Shown: in pieces, positions 1 through 10,739 of the stretch
How positions within the stretch are numbered: the stretch's first letter is position 1
Layout of the letters: each line of letters opens with the position of its first letter
Assembly (NCBI RefSeq): GCF_029338175.1
Contig: NZ_CP119862.1
Span: forward strand, 3,534,001-3,598,000
From: Citrobacter enshiensis
GTDB lineage: Bacteria; Pseudomonadota; Gammaproteobacteria; Enterobacterales; Enterobacteriaceae
Reading direction: 5' to 3'
Length of the DNA: 64,000 nt
Translations under genes and position numbers: made by a program
The notes under the pieces: model-generated
Databases searched by the model: none
Told to the model about the DNA's origin: nothing
Seen by the model: the letters and a program-made list of their open reading frames with translations, nothing else

Positions 1-572
1 ACACCGATATTTTTATCGCGGACATAATGATGGATAAGATCGTTCACATTGCGTTTATTGTGTTCATCCAACGCGCTGGTAATTTCATCCAGCAGCAGCA
101 CTTTAGGCAGAAACTGTAAGTTGCGGATTAAAGCGATCCGCTGTTTCTCACCCCCCGAAAGTTCGACAATACTCTTGGTCAGGATCTCTTGCGGTAATTC
201 GACGCGCGCCAGATCGGCGGCAAATGCGTAAGGATCTGGACGTTGATGACGGATCTGCCACGGGAAAATCAGATTATCGTAAACCGTGTCGCCAAACAGC
301 GCGGGCGTCTGAGCGCAATAAGAGACTTGCTGGCGATAGTGTTCGGGATTCAACGTGGTTATCTCGTCCCCGGCAAACACGATCTCGCCGTGGCTTGGGC
401 TTATCAGCGATGCTACAATTTTTAGCAGCGTGCTCTTACCACATCCTGAAGGGCCGGTAATCAGCTTAAACTCCCCCGCTCTAAGATTAAAACTGATGTT
501 ATTCAGAATGTTGGTAGCTCCAGCCTGGTATCCCACCCTTTTTAGCTGGAGCAAAATGCTTTCTTCTTTCAT
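1..572 (-). CDS. fetA: Iron export ABC transporter ATP-binding protein FetA (partial, C-terminus outside window)
   Basis: ATPase of the FetAB (YbbLM) inner-membrane ABC exporter, linked in E. coli to iron homeostasis and oxidative-stress resistance. About 190 residues are visible; the family protein has about 225, so roughly 35 C-terminal residues lie beyond the window. Seen in order: Walker A GPSGCGKS, the Q-loop region, signature LSGGEKQR, and Walker B VLLLDE followed by TSALDE. The start at 572 gives MKEESILLQL, which aligns with E. coli FetA; an in-frame ATG at 590 would add six residues. fetB should follow outside the window. It is divergent from qmcA. Confidence 0.93.
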   Translation of the reverse strand, partial: MKEESILLQLKRVGYQAGATNILNNISFNLRAGEFKLITGPSGCGKSTLLKIVASLISPSHGEIVFAGDEITTLNPEHYRQQVSYCAQTPALFGDTVYDNLIFPWQIRHQRPDPYAFAADLARVELPQEILTKSIVELSGGEKQRIALIRNLQFLPKVLLLDEITSALDEHNKRNVNDLIHHYVRDKNIG

Positions 573-643
573 TACACATCCGTTTTTCATGTTTCTGGCA
601 AAAATGTAGTGTATCCCTCTAATGACCAGGAGGTAACTCACTA

Positions 644-668
644 TGATTAATCAGGTATAATTGATTAA
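644..668. promoter_or_regulatory. Palindromes and -10-like box between fetA and qmcA
   Basis: TGATTAATCA at 644-653 is a perfect 10-base palindrome. TTAATCA at 647-653 is repeated inverted as TGATTAA at 662-668. TATAAT at 656-661 sits between the arms and could be the qmcA -10 element, though no good -35 precedes it. A repressor site overlapping the promoter is an inference; the cognate protein is unknown. Confidence 0.35.
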
Positions 669-721
669 CAGAGACAATAAAAATCGTTTTTGACATGGAC
701 AACACTACAGGAGGTTTATCG

Positions 722-1639
722 ATGCTTATCTTTATCCCGATTCTTATTTTCGTCGCACTGGTGATTGTCGGTGCTGGCGTCAAAATCGTTCCGCAAGGAT
801 ACCAGTGGACCGTAGAGCGATTTGGTCGCTATACCAATACACTGCAGCCGGGTCTGAGTCTCGTGGTCCCGTTTATGGATCGCATTGGCCGAAAAATCAA
901 TATGATGGAACAGGTGCTCGATATTCCATCGCAGGAAGTCATCTCGAAAGATAACGCCAACGTTTCGATTGATGCGGTCTGCTTTATCCAGGTGATTGAT
1001 GCGCCGAAAGCCGCGTATGAAGTCAGTAATCTGGAGCTGGCCATCATCAATCTGACCATGACGAACATCCGTACCGTGCTGGGCTCGATGGAGCTTGATG
1101 AAATGCTCTCCCAGCGCGACAACATCAATACCCGCCTGTTGCACATTGTTGATGAAGCCACCAACCCGTGGGGTATCAAAATTACCCGCATTGAAATCCG
1201 CGATGTTCGCCCGCCGGCGGAGTTGATCGACGCCATGAACGCGCAGATGAAAGCGGAACGTACCAAACGTGCCTATATCCTGGAAGCCGAAGGGATCCGC
1301 CAGGCGGAAATCGTCAAAGCTGAGGGTGAGAAACAGTCAAAAATTTTGATCGCCGAAGGTGACCGTCAGTCGGCATTTTTACAGGCAGAAGCCCGCGAAC
1401 GCTCCGCCGAAGCGGAAGCCCGCGCCACGCAAATGGTTTCTGAGGCTATCGCCTCCGGGAACATTCAGGCCGTTAACTATTTCGTAGCGCAGAAATACAC
1501 CGAAGCGCTGCAAAAAATTGGTTCGGCTAACAACAGTAAAGTGGTGATGATGCCGCTTGATGCCAGCAGTCTGATGGGCTCCATTGCCGGGATCACCGAA
1601 CTGATTAAGGACAGCGCCAGCGAACGGAAAAACCCATGA
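722..1639 (+). CDS. qmcA: SPFH/Band 7 membrane protein QmcA
   Basis: Stomatin/prohibitin-type membrane protein, 305 residues. In E. coli QmcA associates with FtsH-HflKC and is a multicopy suppressor of ftsH htpX defects. An N-terminal hydrophobic segment (about residues 1-20) is followed by the SPFH domain and a long charged, alanine- and glutamate-rich coiled coil (about residues 170-250). An upstream in-frame ATG at 695 exists. The start at 722 is preferred because CAGGAGG at 708-714 is correctly spaced and the resulting [10 protein letters not shown] matches E. coli. Its stop overlaps the ybbJ start in ATGA, so the two are translationally coupled. Confidence 0.96.
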   Translation: MLIFIPILIFVALVIVGAGVKIVPQGYQWTVERFGRYTNTLQPGLSLVVPFMDRIGRKINMMEQVLDIPSQEVISKDNANVSIDAVCFIQVIDAPKAAYEVSNLELAIINLTMTNIRTVLGSMELDEMLSQRDNINTRLLHIVDEATNPWGIKITRIEIRDVRPPAELIDAMNAQMKAERTKRAYILEAEGIRQAEIVKAEGEKQSKILIAEGDRQSAFLQAEARERSAEAEARATQMVSEAIASGNIQAVNYFVAQKYTEALQKIGSANNSKVVMMPLDASSLMGSIAGITELIKDSASERKNP

Positions 1640-2100
1640 TTGAGATGATTCTGGTACATCCGCATCTTTTCTGGCTCAGCCTCGGCGGTCTGTTGCTGGC
1701 CGCTGAGATGCTCGGCGGTAACGGCTATCTGCTCTGGAGCGGCGTGGCAGCGGTGATCACCGGATTAACGGTCTGGCTCTTACCACTCGGTTGGGAGTGG
1801 CAGGGGACGCTGTTTTCTGTGTTAACCCTGCTGGCAGCGTGGTTCTGGTGGAAGTGGCTGACGCGGCATGTCGGTGAGAAAAAACCGTCAGACAGCCATC
1901 TCAATCAACGCGGACAACAACTGGTTGGGCGTCGGTTTATTCTGGACACTACGCTGGTCAACGGGCATGGTCACATGCGGGTCGGCGACAGCTCCTGGCC
2001 CGTCAGCGCCGATCAGGATCTCACTGCCGGTACGCATGTCGAAGTGATCGCTGTAGAAGGCATTACGTTGAAAATCAAATCGGTATTATCAGAACAATAA
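1636..2100 (+). CDS. ybbJ: NfeD-like inner-membrane protein YbbJ
   Basis: NfeD-family membrane protein, 154 residues, usual partner of an SPFH protein in bacteria. Two or three hydrophobic segments lie in residues 10-75. A soluble beta-rich OB-fold-like domain follows, with the conserved stretch [20 protein letters not shown]. The ATGA overlap with qmcA supports a shared operon and a joint role in membrane-domain organisation or proteolysis control. The precise function is unknown. It agrees along its length with E. coli YbbJ (152 residues). Confidence 0.94.
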   Translation: MIEMILVHPHLFWLSLGGLLLAAEMLGGNGYLLWSGVAAVITGLTVWLLPLGWEWQGTLFSVLTLLAAWFWWKWLTRHVGEKKPSDSHLNQRGQQLVGRRFILDTTLVNGHGHMRVGDSSWPVSADQDLTAGTHVEVIAVEGITLKIKSVLSEQ

Positions 2101-2122
2101 TCATCAGGGAATAAATACTATT

Positions 2123-4276
2123 ATGGCCAGGAAGACTCCCCTTACACTCGCCCTCTGCGCGCTGCTGGCGAGTGCGCCACAGGCATTCGCCTCTTTCGAT
2201 ATCGAAGACTGCACGTGGAGCAGCGAAAACTGCCTGCTGAAAGGCGTTCCCGTACTCACTCCCGGAAATGATACCCGTGACAACCTGCTGCGGTTATTCA
2301 GCGAAGCAAAGTCATTCGCACTCCCCGTGCAGTCGATGCCTGCGGATATCACCCGTTCCCGCGATTACTATTTTGCCTATCATCCGCAATGGGATGCGGT
2401 GAGCGCCCCCTCTGCGTCAACCGCGACATCCAGTGAGAACCCGACGCTGACTCAGCAGGCGACTGCGCTGCAACTCGATCCGGCGGAGATCGCGCGTCTG
2501 AGCGAAAACGACAGCGGACTGGAAAACCGCTACGTCTCGAATAGCAGCGACGGCGTGAGTCAATTTTTCACGGCGCTGATCAATGACGCTACGCTTACGC
2601 CGGAACAACGTCATGCGCTGGCGCAGGCGCGCATGGCAATCTGGGGTGGCGCCACAACCGGGCAGGTCTCTGAAGCGCTTGTAACGCTTCCGGCAGATTC
2701 CTCCGCCCTGCTGTACAAAACGTATCTGACCGGTGCCACCTATTTCTACACTGAAGACTACAAATCCGCAGAGCAGGATTTCACCGCCCTGGTGAACAGC
2801 AAAAATCCGTGGCTGGAAGAGACAGCGCAATACATGCTGATGCGCACGGCGCTGAACAAGAGTACCCAGCACAGTACCGGCGAATACGGCGATTTTGATA
2901 TCAGCAAGGTAGACCAGCAGTTTGCAAACCAGGCGCAAGAAGCCGCACAGCGTTATCTGCAACGCTGGCCGCAAGGCCTGTATGCCGATTCGGCTCGCGG
3001 CATGCTGCGCCGTATCAACTGGTATCAGCAAGCGTGGCCACAACTGGCGGCATTGTATGAGCAGACATTCCAGCAGGCAAAAGATCCTGACGCACTGCGT
3101 CGTCTGGTGACCGAATACGATAACGTGTATGGCATGCGCTTCTACAACGCCCCGTTCACGGAAGCATTCCCTGATGCGCTACAGGTCAGTTACATCGAAT
3201 TATTACGTGCGCTGCGCCCGAACAGCGACAAGAAACCAACGCTGACGCAAGCCTTCCTCGACAGCAGCAAACCGGCATTTGAGAAAGGTGGAAAAGCGCC
3301 GCTGTGGCGCAACCTGCAGCTCAATCTATGGATGGCGACGGGCAACTACGCCGCGATCGTTCAGGCCATCACCCCGGCAAAACAGCTCCCGGCCCATGAT
3401 ATTCTCGCCTTCAGTGAGCAGGTTCTGTACGGCGAAGCGCTGATGGGACAACAACAGTGGCAGGCGGCGCGTGATTTCTGGCAACAGTTGCTGAAACTCA
3501 GCCAGGATAACGAGCAGCAGCAGTATCTACAGGCAAAACTCGCCGCGACGCTGGTTTTCAACAATGAGATTAACGCGATTTTTGCCCCGCAAAGTCCGGT
3601 GACCAACCTGCGATTCCGCTCCCGGGTTCTGAAAACGCAGGCTCCGCTCGAACTGTTGCGCCAGCAGGCGCCCCAGGGAACGAATAATGAAGAACGCACC
3701 ATCGCCCTGCACACGCTGCTGGTTCGCGATCTCACCGAAAACCGTTTTAGCGACTGGTTAACCGATATCAAACTGGTGAAGGCGATTACGCCGCCGGTCA
3801 TCGGTGAGTCCTTCGACGATGTGAATCTGAGCGTCTTTGACTGGAATGGCAGCGCGGCTGATACCGGATACGTCTGTCGTGGCCTGAGCGAAACGGTAGG
3901 CGTCCTGAGCAAAAAAGCCAACGACGCGCATGCCCTCAACTGCCTTGGCGAATTTTTCCGCACCACGCAAACCCATGTCGACCTGTGGAAAGATGGCAGT
4001 GGTAATGACGTGCTGGAGGCAGCTATCGACCGCAAACATCCGTATGGCCAGTTTGATCGCCAGAGCTACTATCAGCAGGTTATCGCCTCACCGAAAGCGG
4101 AACCCGAGGATAAAAGCTACGCCCTCTACCGGGCCATCATGTGCTATTCGCCGTCCGGGATGAACGAGTGTGGCGGCGAAGAGATCGATAAGGTACAGCG
4201 CAAAGGCTGGTTCACGCAGTTGAAAACAGAGTATCCGGGTAGCCCGTGGGCACAAAAGCTCAAGTATTACTGGTAG
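2123..4276 (+). CDS. Exported protein of unknown function with TPR-like helical repeats
   Basis: I do not recognise this 717-residue protein by name. It has a Sec signal peptide (MARKTPLTLALCALLASAPQ, likely cut after AFA at residue 23) and no lipobox, so it is predicted periplasmic. Most of the mature chain looks alpha-helical. Segments such as LTGATYFYTEDYKSAEQDF, and a spaced repeat of aromatic and alanine residues, resemble TPR or SEL-like repeats. Several cysteines lie in the mature chain (for example CTWSSENC near the N-terminus and CYSPSGMNECGGEE near the C-terminus), compatible with periplasmic disulfides. It overlaps the next gene by 31 bases, suggesting coupling. E. coli K-12 has nothing here between ybbJ and cueR. 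Confidence 0.85.
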   Translation: MARKTPLTLALCALLASAPQAFASFDIEDCTWSSENCLLKGVPVLTPGNDTRDNLLRLFSEAKSFALPVQSMPADITRSRDYYFAYHPQWDAVSAPSASTATSSENPTLTQQATALQLDPAEIARLSENDSGLENRYVSNSSDGVSQFFTALINDATLTPEQRHALAQARMAIWGGATTGQVSEALVTLPADSSALLYKTYLTGATYFYTEDYKSAEQDFTALVNSKNPWLEETAQYMLMRTALNKSTQHSTGEYGDFDISKVDQQFANQAQEAAQRYLQRWPQGLYADSARGMLRRINWYQQAWPQLAALYEQTFQQAKDPDALRRLVTEYDNVYGMRFYNAPFTEAFPDALQVSYIELLRALRPNSDKKPTLTQAFLDSSKPAFEKGGKAPLWRNLQLNLWMATGNYAAIVQAITPAKQLPAHDILAFSEQVLYGEALMGQQQWQAARDFWQQLLKLSQDNEQQQYLQAKLAATLVFNNEINAIFAPQSPVTNLRFRSRVLKTQAPLELLRQQAPQGTNNEERTIALHTLLVRDLTENRFSDWLTDIKLVKAITPPVIGESFDDVNLSVFDWNGSAADTGYVCRGLSETVGVLSKKANDAHALNCLGEFFRTTQTHVDLWKDGSGNDVLEAAIDRKHPYGQFDRQSYYQQVIASPKAEPEDKSYALYRAIMCYSPSGMNECGGEEIDKVQRKGWFTQLKTEYPGSPWAQKLKYYW

Positions 4277-4962
4277 TCGCACTGCTGACAGGTCAGTCGC
4301 AGGCGGCAGAGACGGTCAATGCCCGCGAACACCAGGCGTTCTGGCTGTGGTCTGGCGTGAAAGCCAGCGCTGACCTGAAAAATGCGCAAACGGTCTACCT
4401 GCATCAGGGCGAGGTACTGACACGCTCAGGCGAGGTGGTCTTTCAGCGCCTGGGATTGCCGGTGAGTCGTCTGACGTTTCCGACGATCTGGCTCACCGTG
4501 CGCTTTACGACGCTTGACGTGCCGGAGGCGATCCCGGCGCGGATTGTCCACCTGATGCAGCGCTGGCAAAAAACAGGCAACCAGGTCATCGGCTTGCAGG
4601 TCGATTTTGACGCCGCCACCCATCAACTGGCGGACTATGCGGTTTTTTTGCGTCAGTTGCGTCAACAGTTACCGCCCGAGTTTGCCCTTGGCGTGACCGG
4701 ATTGCTGGACTGGGCGAAAACGGGCGATATCGACACCCTCAACGCACTGCCGGTGGATGAGCTGGTGGTGCAAAGCTATCAGGGGCGTCATACGGTCGAC
4801 AACTACGCGCACTATTTGCCCGCGCTGCAGCGGCTGCGCATTCCCTTTAAGCTCGGGCTGGTGCAGAACGGGAGTTGGGACGCACAGGACGACGCGCAAC
4901 TCAGGACCTCTGCCTGGTATCGCGGCACCGTGGTGTTTATGCTCAAACAGCCTGGCCGTTAA
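4246..4962 (+). CDS. Exported DUF3142-like protein, GTG start
   Basis: 238-residue protein with a short signal peptide ([20 protein letters not shown], cut before AETV). The text [10 protein letters not shown] followed by a QVDFDAA stretch, and a probable beta/alpha barrel, resemble proteins annotated as DUF3142; that family call is from memory. The start is GTG inside the 3' end of the upstream gene, giving a 31-base overlap and probable translational coupling. The stop lies at 4960-4962 and cueR converges on it with only a few bases of overlap. The function is unknown. The coupling suggests a two-component periplasmic system with the 717-residue protein. Confidence 0.8.
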   Translation: MGTKAQVLLVVALLTGQSQAAETVNAREHQAFWLWSGVKASADLKNAQTVYLHQGEVLTRSGEVVFQRLGLPVSRLTFPTIWLTVRFTTLDVPEAIPARIVHLMQRWQKTGNQVIGLQVDFDAATHQLADYAVFLRQLRQQLPPEFALGVTGLLDWAKTGDIDTLNALPVDELVVQSYQGRHTVDNYAHYLPALQRLRIPFKLGLVQNGSWDAQDDAQLRTSAWYRGTVVFMLKQPGR

Positions 4963-5369
4963 GCCTGAATTTTGTGGTGACAGCAGCCAGAAAGATTATC
5001 GATAATCGGGCACTCTGCGCTGTCGTCGCCAGGACAGGAATCCGCCAGCGCCAGCAGTTGCCCGCGCATCGCCTGTAGCTCGCTGATGTGCCGTTCAATT
5101 TCGGCGACTTTCTCCAGCGTCCGCTTTTTCACATCGGCGCTGTGCCGCCCCGGGTCGTTAAATAAATTCACCAGTTCGCCGCACTCTTCCAGGTTAAATC
5201 CCACCTGGCGCGCCTGACGTAATAACGTCAATTCATTCAGATGTTGCTGGGTGTACGTGCGATATCCATTTTCACTGCGCAGCGGCGGCGTCACCAGCCC
5301 TTTCTCTTCATAAAATCGAATCGCTTTACTGGTTAACCCGGTTTTTTTCGCCACATCGCTAATATTCAC
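4959..5369 (-). CDS. cueR: Copper-responsive MerR-family activator CueR
   Basis: 136-residue MerR-family Cu(I) sensor. The winged-helix N-terminus starts [21 protein letters not shown] dimerisation coiled coil follows, then the metal loop CPGDDSAEC with the two cysteines that bind Cu(I) in E. coli CueR. The C-terminal tail CCHH is also conserved. It activates copA, and cueO elsewhere, by distorting long-spacer promoters. It is divergent from copA, with the operator in the shared intergenic region. In E. coli K-12 glsA and ybaT separate cueR from copA; they are absent here. Confidence 0.97.
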   Translation of the reverse strand: MNISDVAKKTGLTSKAIRFYEEKGLVTPPLRSENGYRTYTQQHLNELTLLRQARQVGFNLEECGELVNLFNDPGRHSADVKKRTLEKVAEIERHISELQAMRGQLLALADSCPGDDSAECPIIDNLSGCCHHKIQA

Positions 5370-5378
5370 ATTTCCCCC

Positions 5379-5409
5379 TTGACCTTACCCTTGATGGAAG
5401 GTTTAACCT
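5379..5409 (+). promoter_or_regulatory. CueR-activated copA promoter
   Basis: TTGACC (5379-5384) and TAACCT (5404-5409) are separated by 19 bases, the long spacing typical of MerR-type promoters. The spacer holds the dyad ACCTT at 5382-5386 and AAGGT at 5398-5402. It is almost identical to the E. coli copA promoter as I remember it. It lies 67 bases before the copA start. Confidence 0.88.
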
Positions 5410-5476
5410 TTATAACAGTTAGTCAATACGATTACTCAGGTCAATAAATATCTGACCATTTTAAAGGAGTTTTGTT

Positions 5477-7978
<2,502 letters not shown>

Positions 7979-7982
7979 ATCT

Positions 7983-8020
7983 TTGCCGGATGGCGACGCC
8001 AAAGCAGCGCCATCCGGCAA
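7983..8020. repeat. REP-type palindrome after copA
   Basis: Perfect 13-base arms TTGCCGGATGGCG and CGCCATCCGGCAA separated by 12 bases, the classical enterobacterial REP/BIME sequence. It lies in the copA 3' region and may protect or terminate the transcript. Confidence 0.85.
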
Positions 8021-8080
8021 TTCACGCATTGCACCTTCCCGGACCACGCGCTAGCATGGAGCTCTACTAAGGGAGGTCGT

Positions 8081-8875
8081 ATGGATCTGATGTACTGGGT
8101 AAAATCGTTCTGGCGCGCATTGCGCGGTAACCATTATACCTGGCCTGCCATCGACGTTGTCTTGCCCGGTAATCGTCATTTTCATCTGGTCGGCAGTATC
8201 CATATGGGCAGTCGCGATATGGCTCCCCTACCCGCCAAATTACTGAAAAAGCTCAGACAAGCCGATGCGTTGATCGTTGAAGCCGATGTCTCCGGCGACG
8301 ATACCCCGTTTGTGAATCTCCCCACGTTTGCCGCGCTGGAAGAACGTATCAGCGAAGAGCAGTTGCGTCATCTGCATAAAGTCACCGATGAACTGGGGAT
8401 CTCTGCGTCTCTCTTCTCAACCCAGCCGCTGTGGCAAATCGCCATGGTCTTACAGGCAACCCAGGCGCAACAGCTGGGATTGCGCGCAGAATATGGTATT
8501 GACTACCAATTACTGCAGGCAGCGAAGCAGGCACAAAAATCCATTATTGAACTGGAAGGGGCGGCCAGCCAGATAGCGCTCCTGTGCCAGTTGCCCGATA
8601 ACGGTCTGGCGTTGCTGAACGATACGCTGGCACACTGGCACACCAACGCCAGATTACTGCAGCAGATGATGAGCTGGTGGCTGAAAACGCCGCCGCAAAA
8701 TAACGATCTCACGCTGCCGAATACCTTCAGTCAGTCGTTATATGATGTGCTTATGCATCAGCGTAATATCGCCTGGCGGGATCAACTCAACGCCATGCCA
8801 CCCGGCCAGTACGTCGTCGCGGTGGGGGCGCTGCATCTGTATGGAGAAGGGAATTTACCGGAACTGATGCGCTAA
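8081..8875 (+). CDS. ybaP: TraB/GumN-family protein YbaP
   Basis: 264 residues, full length relative to E. coli YbaP. The TraB/GumN (TIKI-related) family has conserved GS-H and E motifs: here HLVGSIHMG near residue 45 and ALIVEADVS near residue 65. The C-terminal VAVGALHLYGEGNL carries the conserved GxxH. Related proteins are metal-dependent proteases; the substrate of YbaP is unknown. AGGGAGG precedes the ATG. Its stop codon abuts the terminator T-run of chiX on the other strand. Confidence 0.92.
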   Translation: MDLMYWVKSFWRALRGNHYTWPAIDVVLPGNRHFHLVGSIHMGSRDMAPLPAKLLKKLRQADALIVEADVSGDDTPFVNLPTFAALEERISEEQLRHLHKVTDELGISASLFSTQPLWQIAMVLQATQAQQLGLRAEYGIDYQLLQAAKQAQKSIIELEGAASQIALLCQLPDNGLALLNDTLAHWHTNARLLQQMMSWWLKTPPQNNDLTLPNTFSQSLYDVLMHQRNIAWRDQLNAMPPGQYVVAVGALHLYGEGNLPELMR

Positions 8876-8952
8876 AAAAAATGGCCAATATCTCTATTGG
8901 CCCGTCAAAGAGGAATTTCATCTTTATTATTATGCCGGACTCAGGTCCGGAT
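8874..8952 (-). ncRNA. chiX: ChiX (MicM/SroB) small regulatory RNA
   Basis: The minus strand contains TGAAATTCCTCTTTGACGGG, the seed by which ChiX represses chitoporin mRNA and is titrated by the chitobiose operon transcript. A terminator hairpin GGCCAATA/TATTGGCC (8883-8902) and eight T residues (8881-8874) follow. The 5' stem-loop CCGGAC/GTCCGG (8935-8950) differs in sequence from the E. coli stem. The following CATAATAATAAA is conserved. The position between ybaP and ybaK matches E. coli. The 5' end is inferred from the promoter. Confidence 0.93.
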
Positions 8953-8958
8953 CTTCCG

Positions 8959-8988
8959 ATTGTCGCTCAAAGTTGCTGCAACTGCCAA
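8959..8988 (-). promoter_or_regulatory. Putative chiX promoter
   Basis: On the minus strand TTGGCA (8988-8983) and GACAAT (8964-8959) are spaced by 18 bases, placing the transcription start near 8952, immediately before the first chiX stem. This is inferred from sequence alone. Confidence 0.5.
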
Positions 8989-9042
8989 TACCTATTGCGC
9001 AAGATTATACTATTTTTTCGTCCGCCCTCGGACGTATGCTGA

Positions 9043-9555
<513 letters not shown>

Positions 9556-9604
9556 TAAACGCCCCCCTCCCGAAAAATACCTGCAGCCGAAAGAGCAATT
9601 TCAG

Positions 9605-9646
9605 TCAGGACACTAACATGCCTCTCAGGCAAAGTGAGTGTCCTGA
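9605..9646 (+). promoter_or_regulatory. Nested hairpin abutting the ribosome-binding site of the AraC-type gene
   Basis: Perfect 10-base arms TCAGGACACT (9605-9614) and AGTGTCCTGA (9637-9646) enclose a second perfect stem TGCCT/AGGCA (9619-9623, 9627-9631). The Shine-Dalgarno AAGGAGG (9646-9652) follows directly. It could tune translation or terminate the ybaK transcript, but there is no T-run. Function is inferred. Confidence 0.6.
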
Positions 9647-9657
9647 AGGAGGGGAAA

Positions 9658-10545
9658 ATGAGTAACGAAAAAACGGATCTTTACGCCAGACGCTTCGCTC
9701 AAGTGTTCGCATTTATCGAACAGCATCTGGATAGCCCTTTGACGGTTGAACAACTCAGTGAAGTCGCCTGCTTTTCACGGTTTCACTTTCACCGCCAGTT
9801 TAGTCTGTATTGCGGCATCAGCATCAGCCGCTATGTCATGCTGATGCGTCTGAAAAGAGCATCACTCCGGTTAATCAATAAATCGCAGGATAAGGTGATT
9901 GATATTGCTTTAGACGCCGGTTTTGAAAATCCGGAATCATTTTCCCGCGCCTTCAAAAACACTTTTGGCCTGACCCCAAGCCGCTTTCGCAAGGAACCGG
10001 TGTGGGTTGACTGGCAGATGCATTTCCAGTTTCCCGTACGGGAAATTCAGCAGAGGATGGAAAAGATGGACGTGAAAATCATTACCGTTGAACCGATAAA
10101 GGTGGCCGTGCTGGAACATTTCGGCGATCCGTTACGGATGAATAAGACCGTAGAATCATTTATTGAATGGCGCATCGCGTCCGGGCTGTCAGATTACACA
10201 ACCCAGGGAACATATGGCGTACCCTATAGTGACCCGCTGACCACGCCAGGCGAAGATTTTCGCTTCGATGTGTGCGGTGAACTGAGTACCAAAGCTAACG
10301 ACCATGTTCCGGCTAACCCGCAAGGCGTTATTTGCAAAACGCTGCCCGGCGGACGCTGCGCGGTGGTAAGGCATGTCGGAGCCTATGACCGAATCAGCGA
10401 CAGCGTTTATTATTTATATCGCCAGTGGCTGCCGCAAAGCGGTGAGGAATTGCGTGATTTTCCGGTCTATTTCCGTTATTTACAACTCGACCAGCAGTTG
10501 CCGGAACATGAATTGCAGACAGATGTCTTATTGCCATTGAAATAA
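9658..10545 (+). CDS. AraC-family regulator with C-terminal GyrI-like effector domain
   Basis: 295-residue Rob/SoxS-like regulator. The N-terminal double helix-turn-helix (about residues 8-110) includes LTVEQLSEVACFSRFHFHRQF and the second-helix signature ALDAGFENPESFSRAFKNTFG. A GyrI-like small-molecule-binding domain (about residues 135-290) starts at MDVKIITVEPIKVAVLEHFG. Such proteins activate genes for drug or cationic-compound tolerance on ligand binding, but the ligand and target here are unknown. The ATG at 9658 is chosen for AAGGAGG at 9646-9652; an upstream GTG at 9634 has no comparable site. E. coli K-12 lacks a gene here. Flanking repeats of the ybaK end point to insertion. Confidence 0.88.
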   Translation: MSNEKTDLYARRFAQVFAFIEQHLDSPLTVEQLSEVACFSRFHFHRQFSLYCGISISRYVMLMRLKRASLRLINKSQDKVIDIALDAGFENPESFSRAFKNTFGLTPSRFRKEPVWVDWQMHFQFPVREIQQRMEKMDVKIITVEPIKVAVLEHFGDPLRMNKTVESFIEWRIASGLSDYTTQGTYGVPYSDPLTTPGEDFRFDVCGELSTKANDHVPANPQGVICKTLPGGRCAVVRHVGAYDRISDSVYYLYRQWLPQSGEELRDFPVYFRYLQLDQQLPEHELQTDVLLPLK

Positions 10546-10566
10546 GCAAAATGCCCGGTGGCGGTT

Positions 10567-10594
10567 AAATTCGCCGATATCGCCCGCCGGGATT
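10567..10594 (+). repeat. Direct repeat copy 2: displaced near-copy of the ybaK 3' end
   Basis: 26 of 28 bases match 9526-9553, and a TAA follows in place of TGA. It lies 22 bases after the AraC-type gene stop. It could be a target duplication or recombination scar left when the regulator gene was acquired, or a chance REP-like convergence; the exact 19-base core argues against chance. Confidence 0.85.
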
Positions 10595-10601
10595 AAATGT
10601 T

Positions 10602-10731
10602 TTGCCGGATGACGACGCAAGCGTCTTATCCGGCCTACAGATTCATACCCGCTCCGTGATTGTTTTTTGCTGAATGGCAACCTACACGCTGTGCCCCCGT
10701 AGGCCGGATAAGCGCAAGCGCCATCCGGCAC
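10602..10731. repeat. Pair of inverted REP elements (BIME) between the AraC-type gene and ushA
   Basis: GCCGGATGACGACGCAAGCG followed by TCTTATCCGGCCTAC (10604-10636), and an opposite-facing copy at 10699-10731 ending in CGCCATCCGGCA. This fills the convergent intergenic gap. Confidence 0.85.
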
Positions 10732-10739
10732 AACGGCCA

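Noticed and set aside
716-1266. Open frames antisense to qmcA of 142 and 145 codons
   Set aside because: They lie wholly opposite a well-matched gene, have no ribosome-binding site and look like codon-bias shadows.
8883-8902. Terminator of ybaP on the plus strand
   Set aside because: The hairpin has its T-run only on the minus strand and belongs to chiX.
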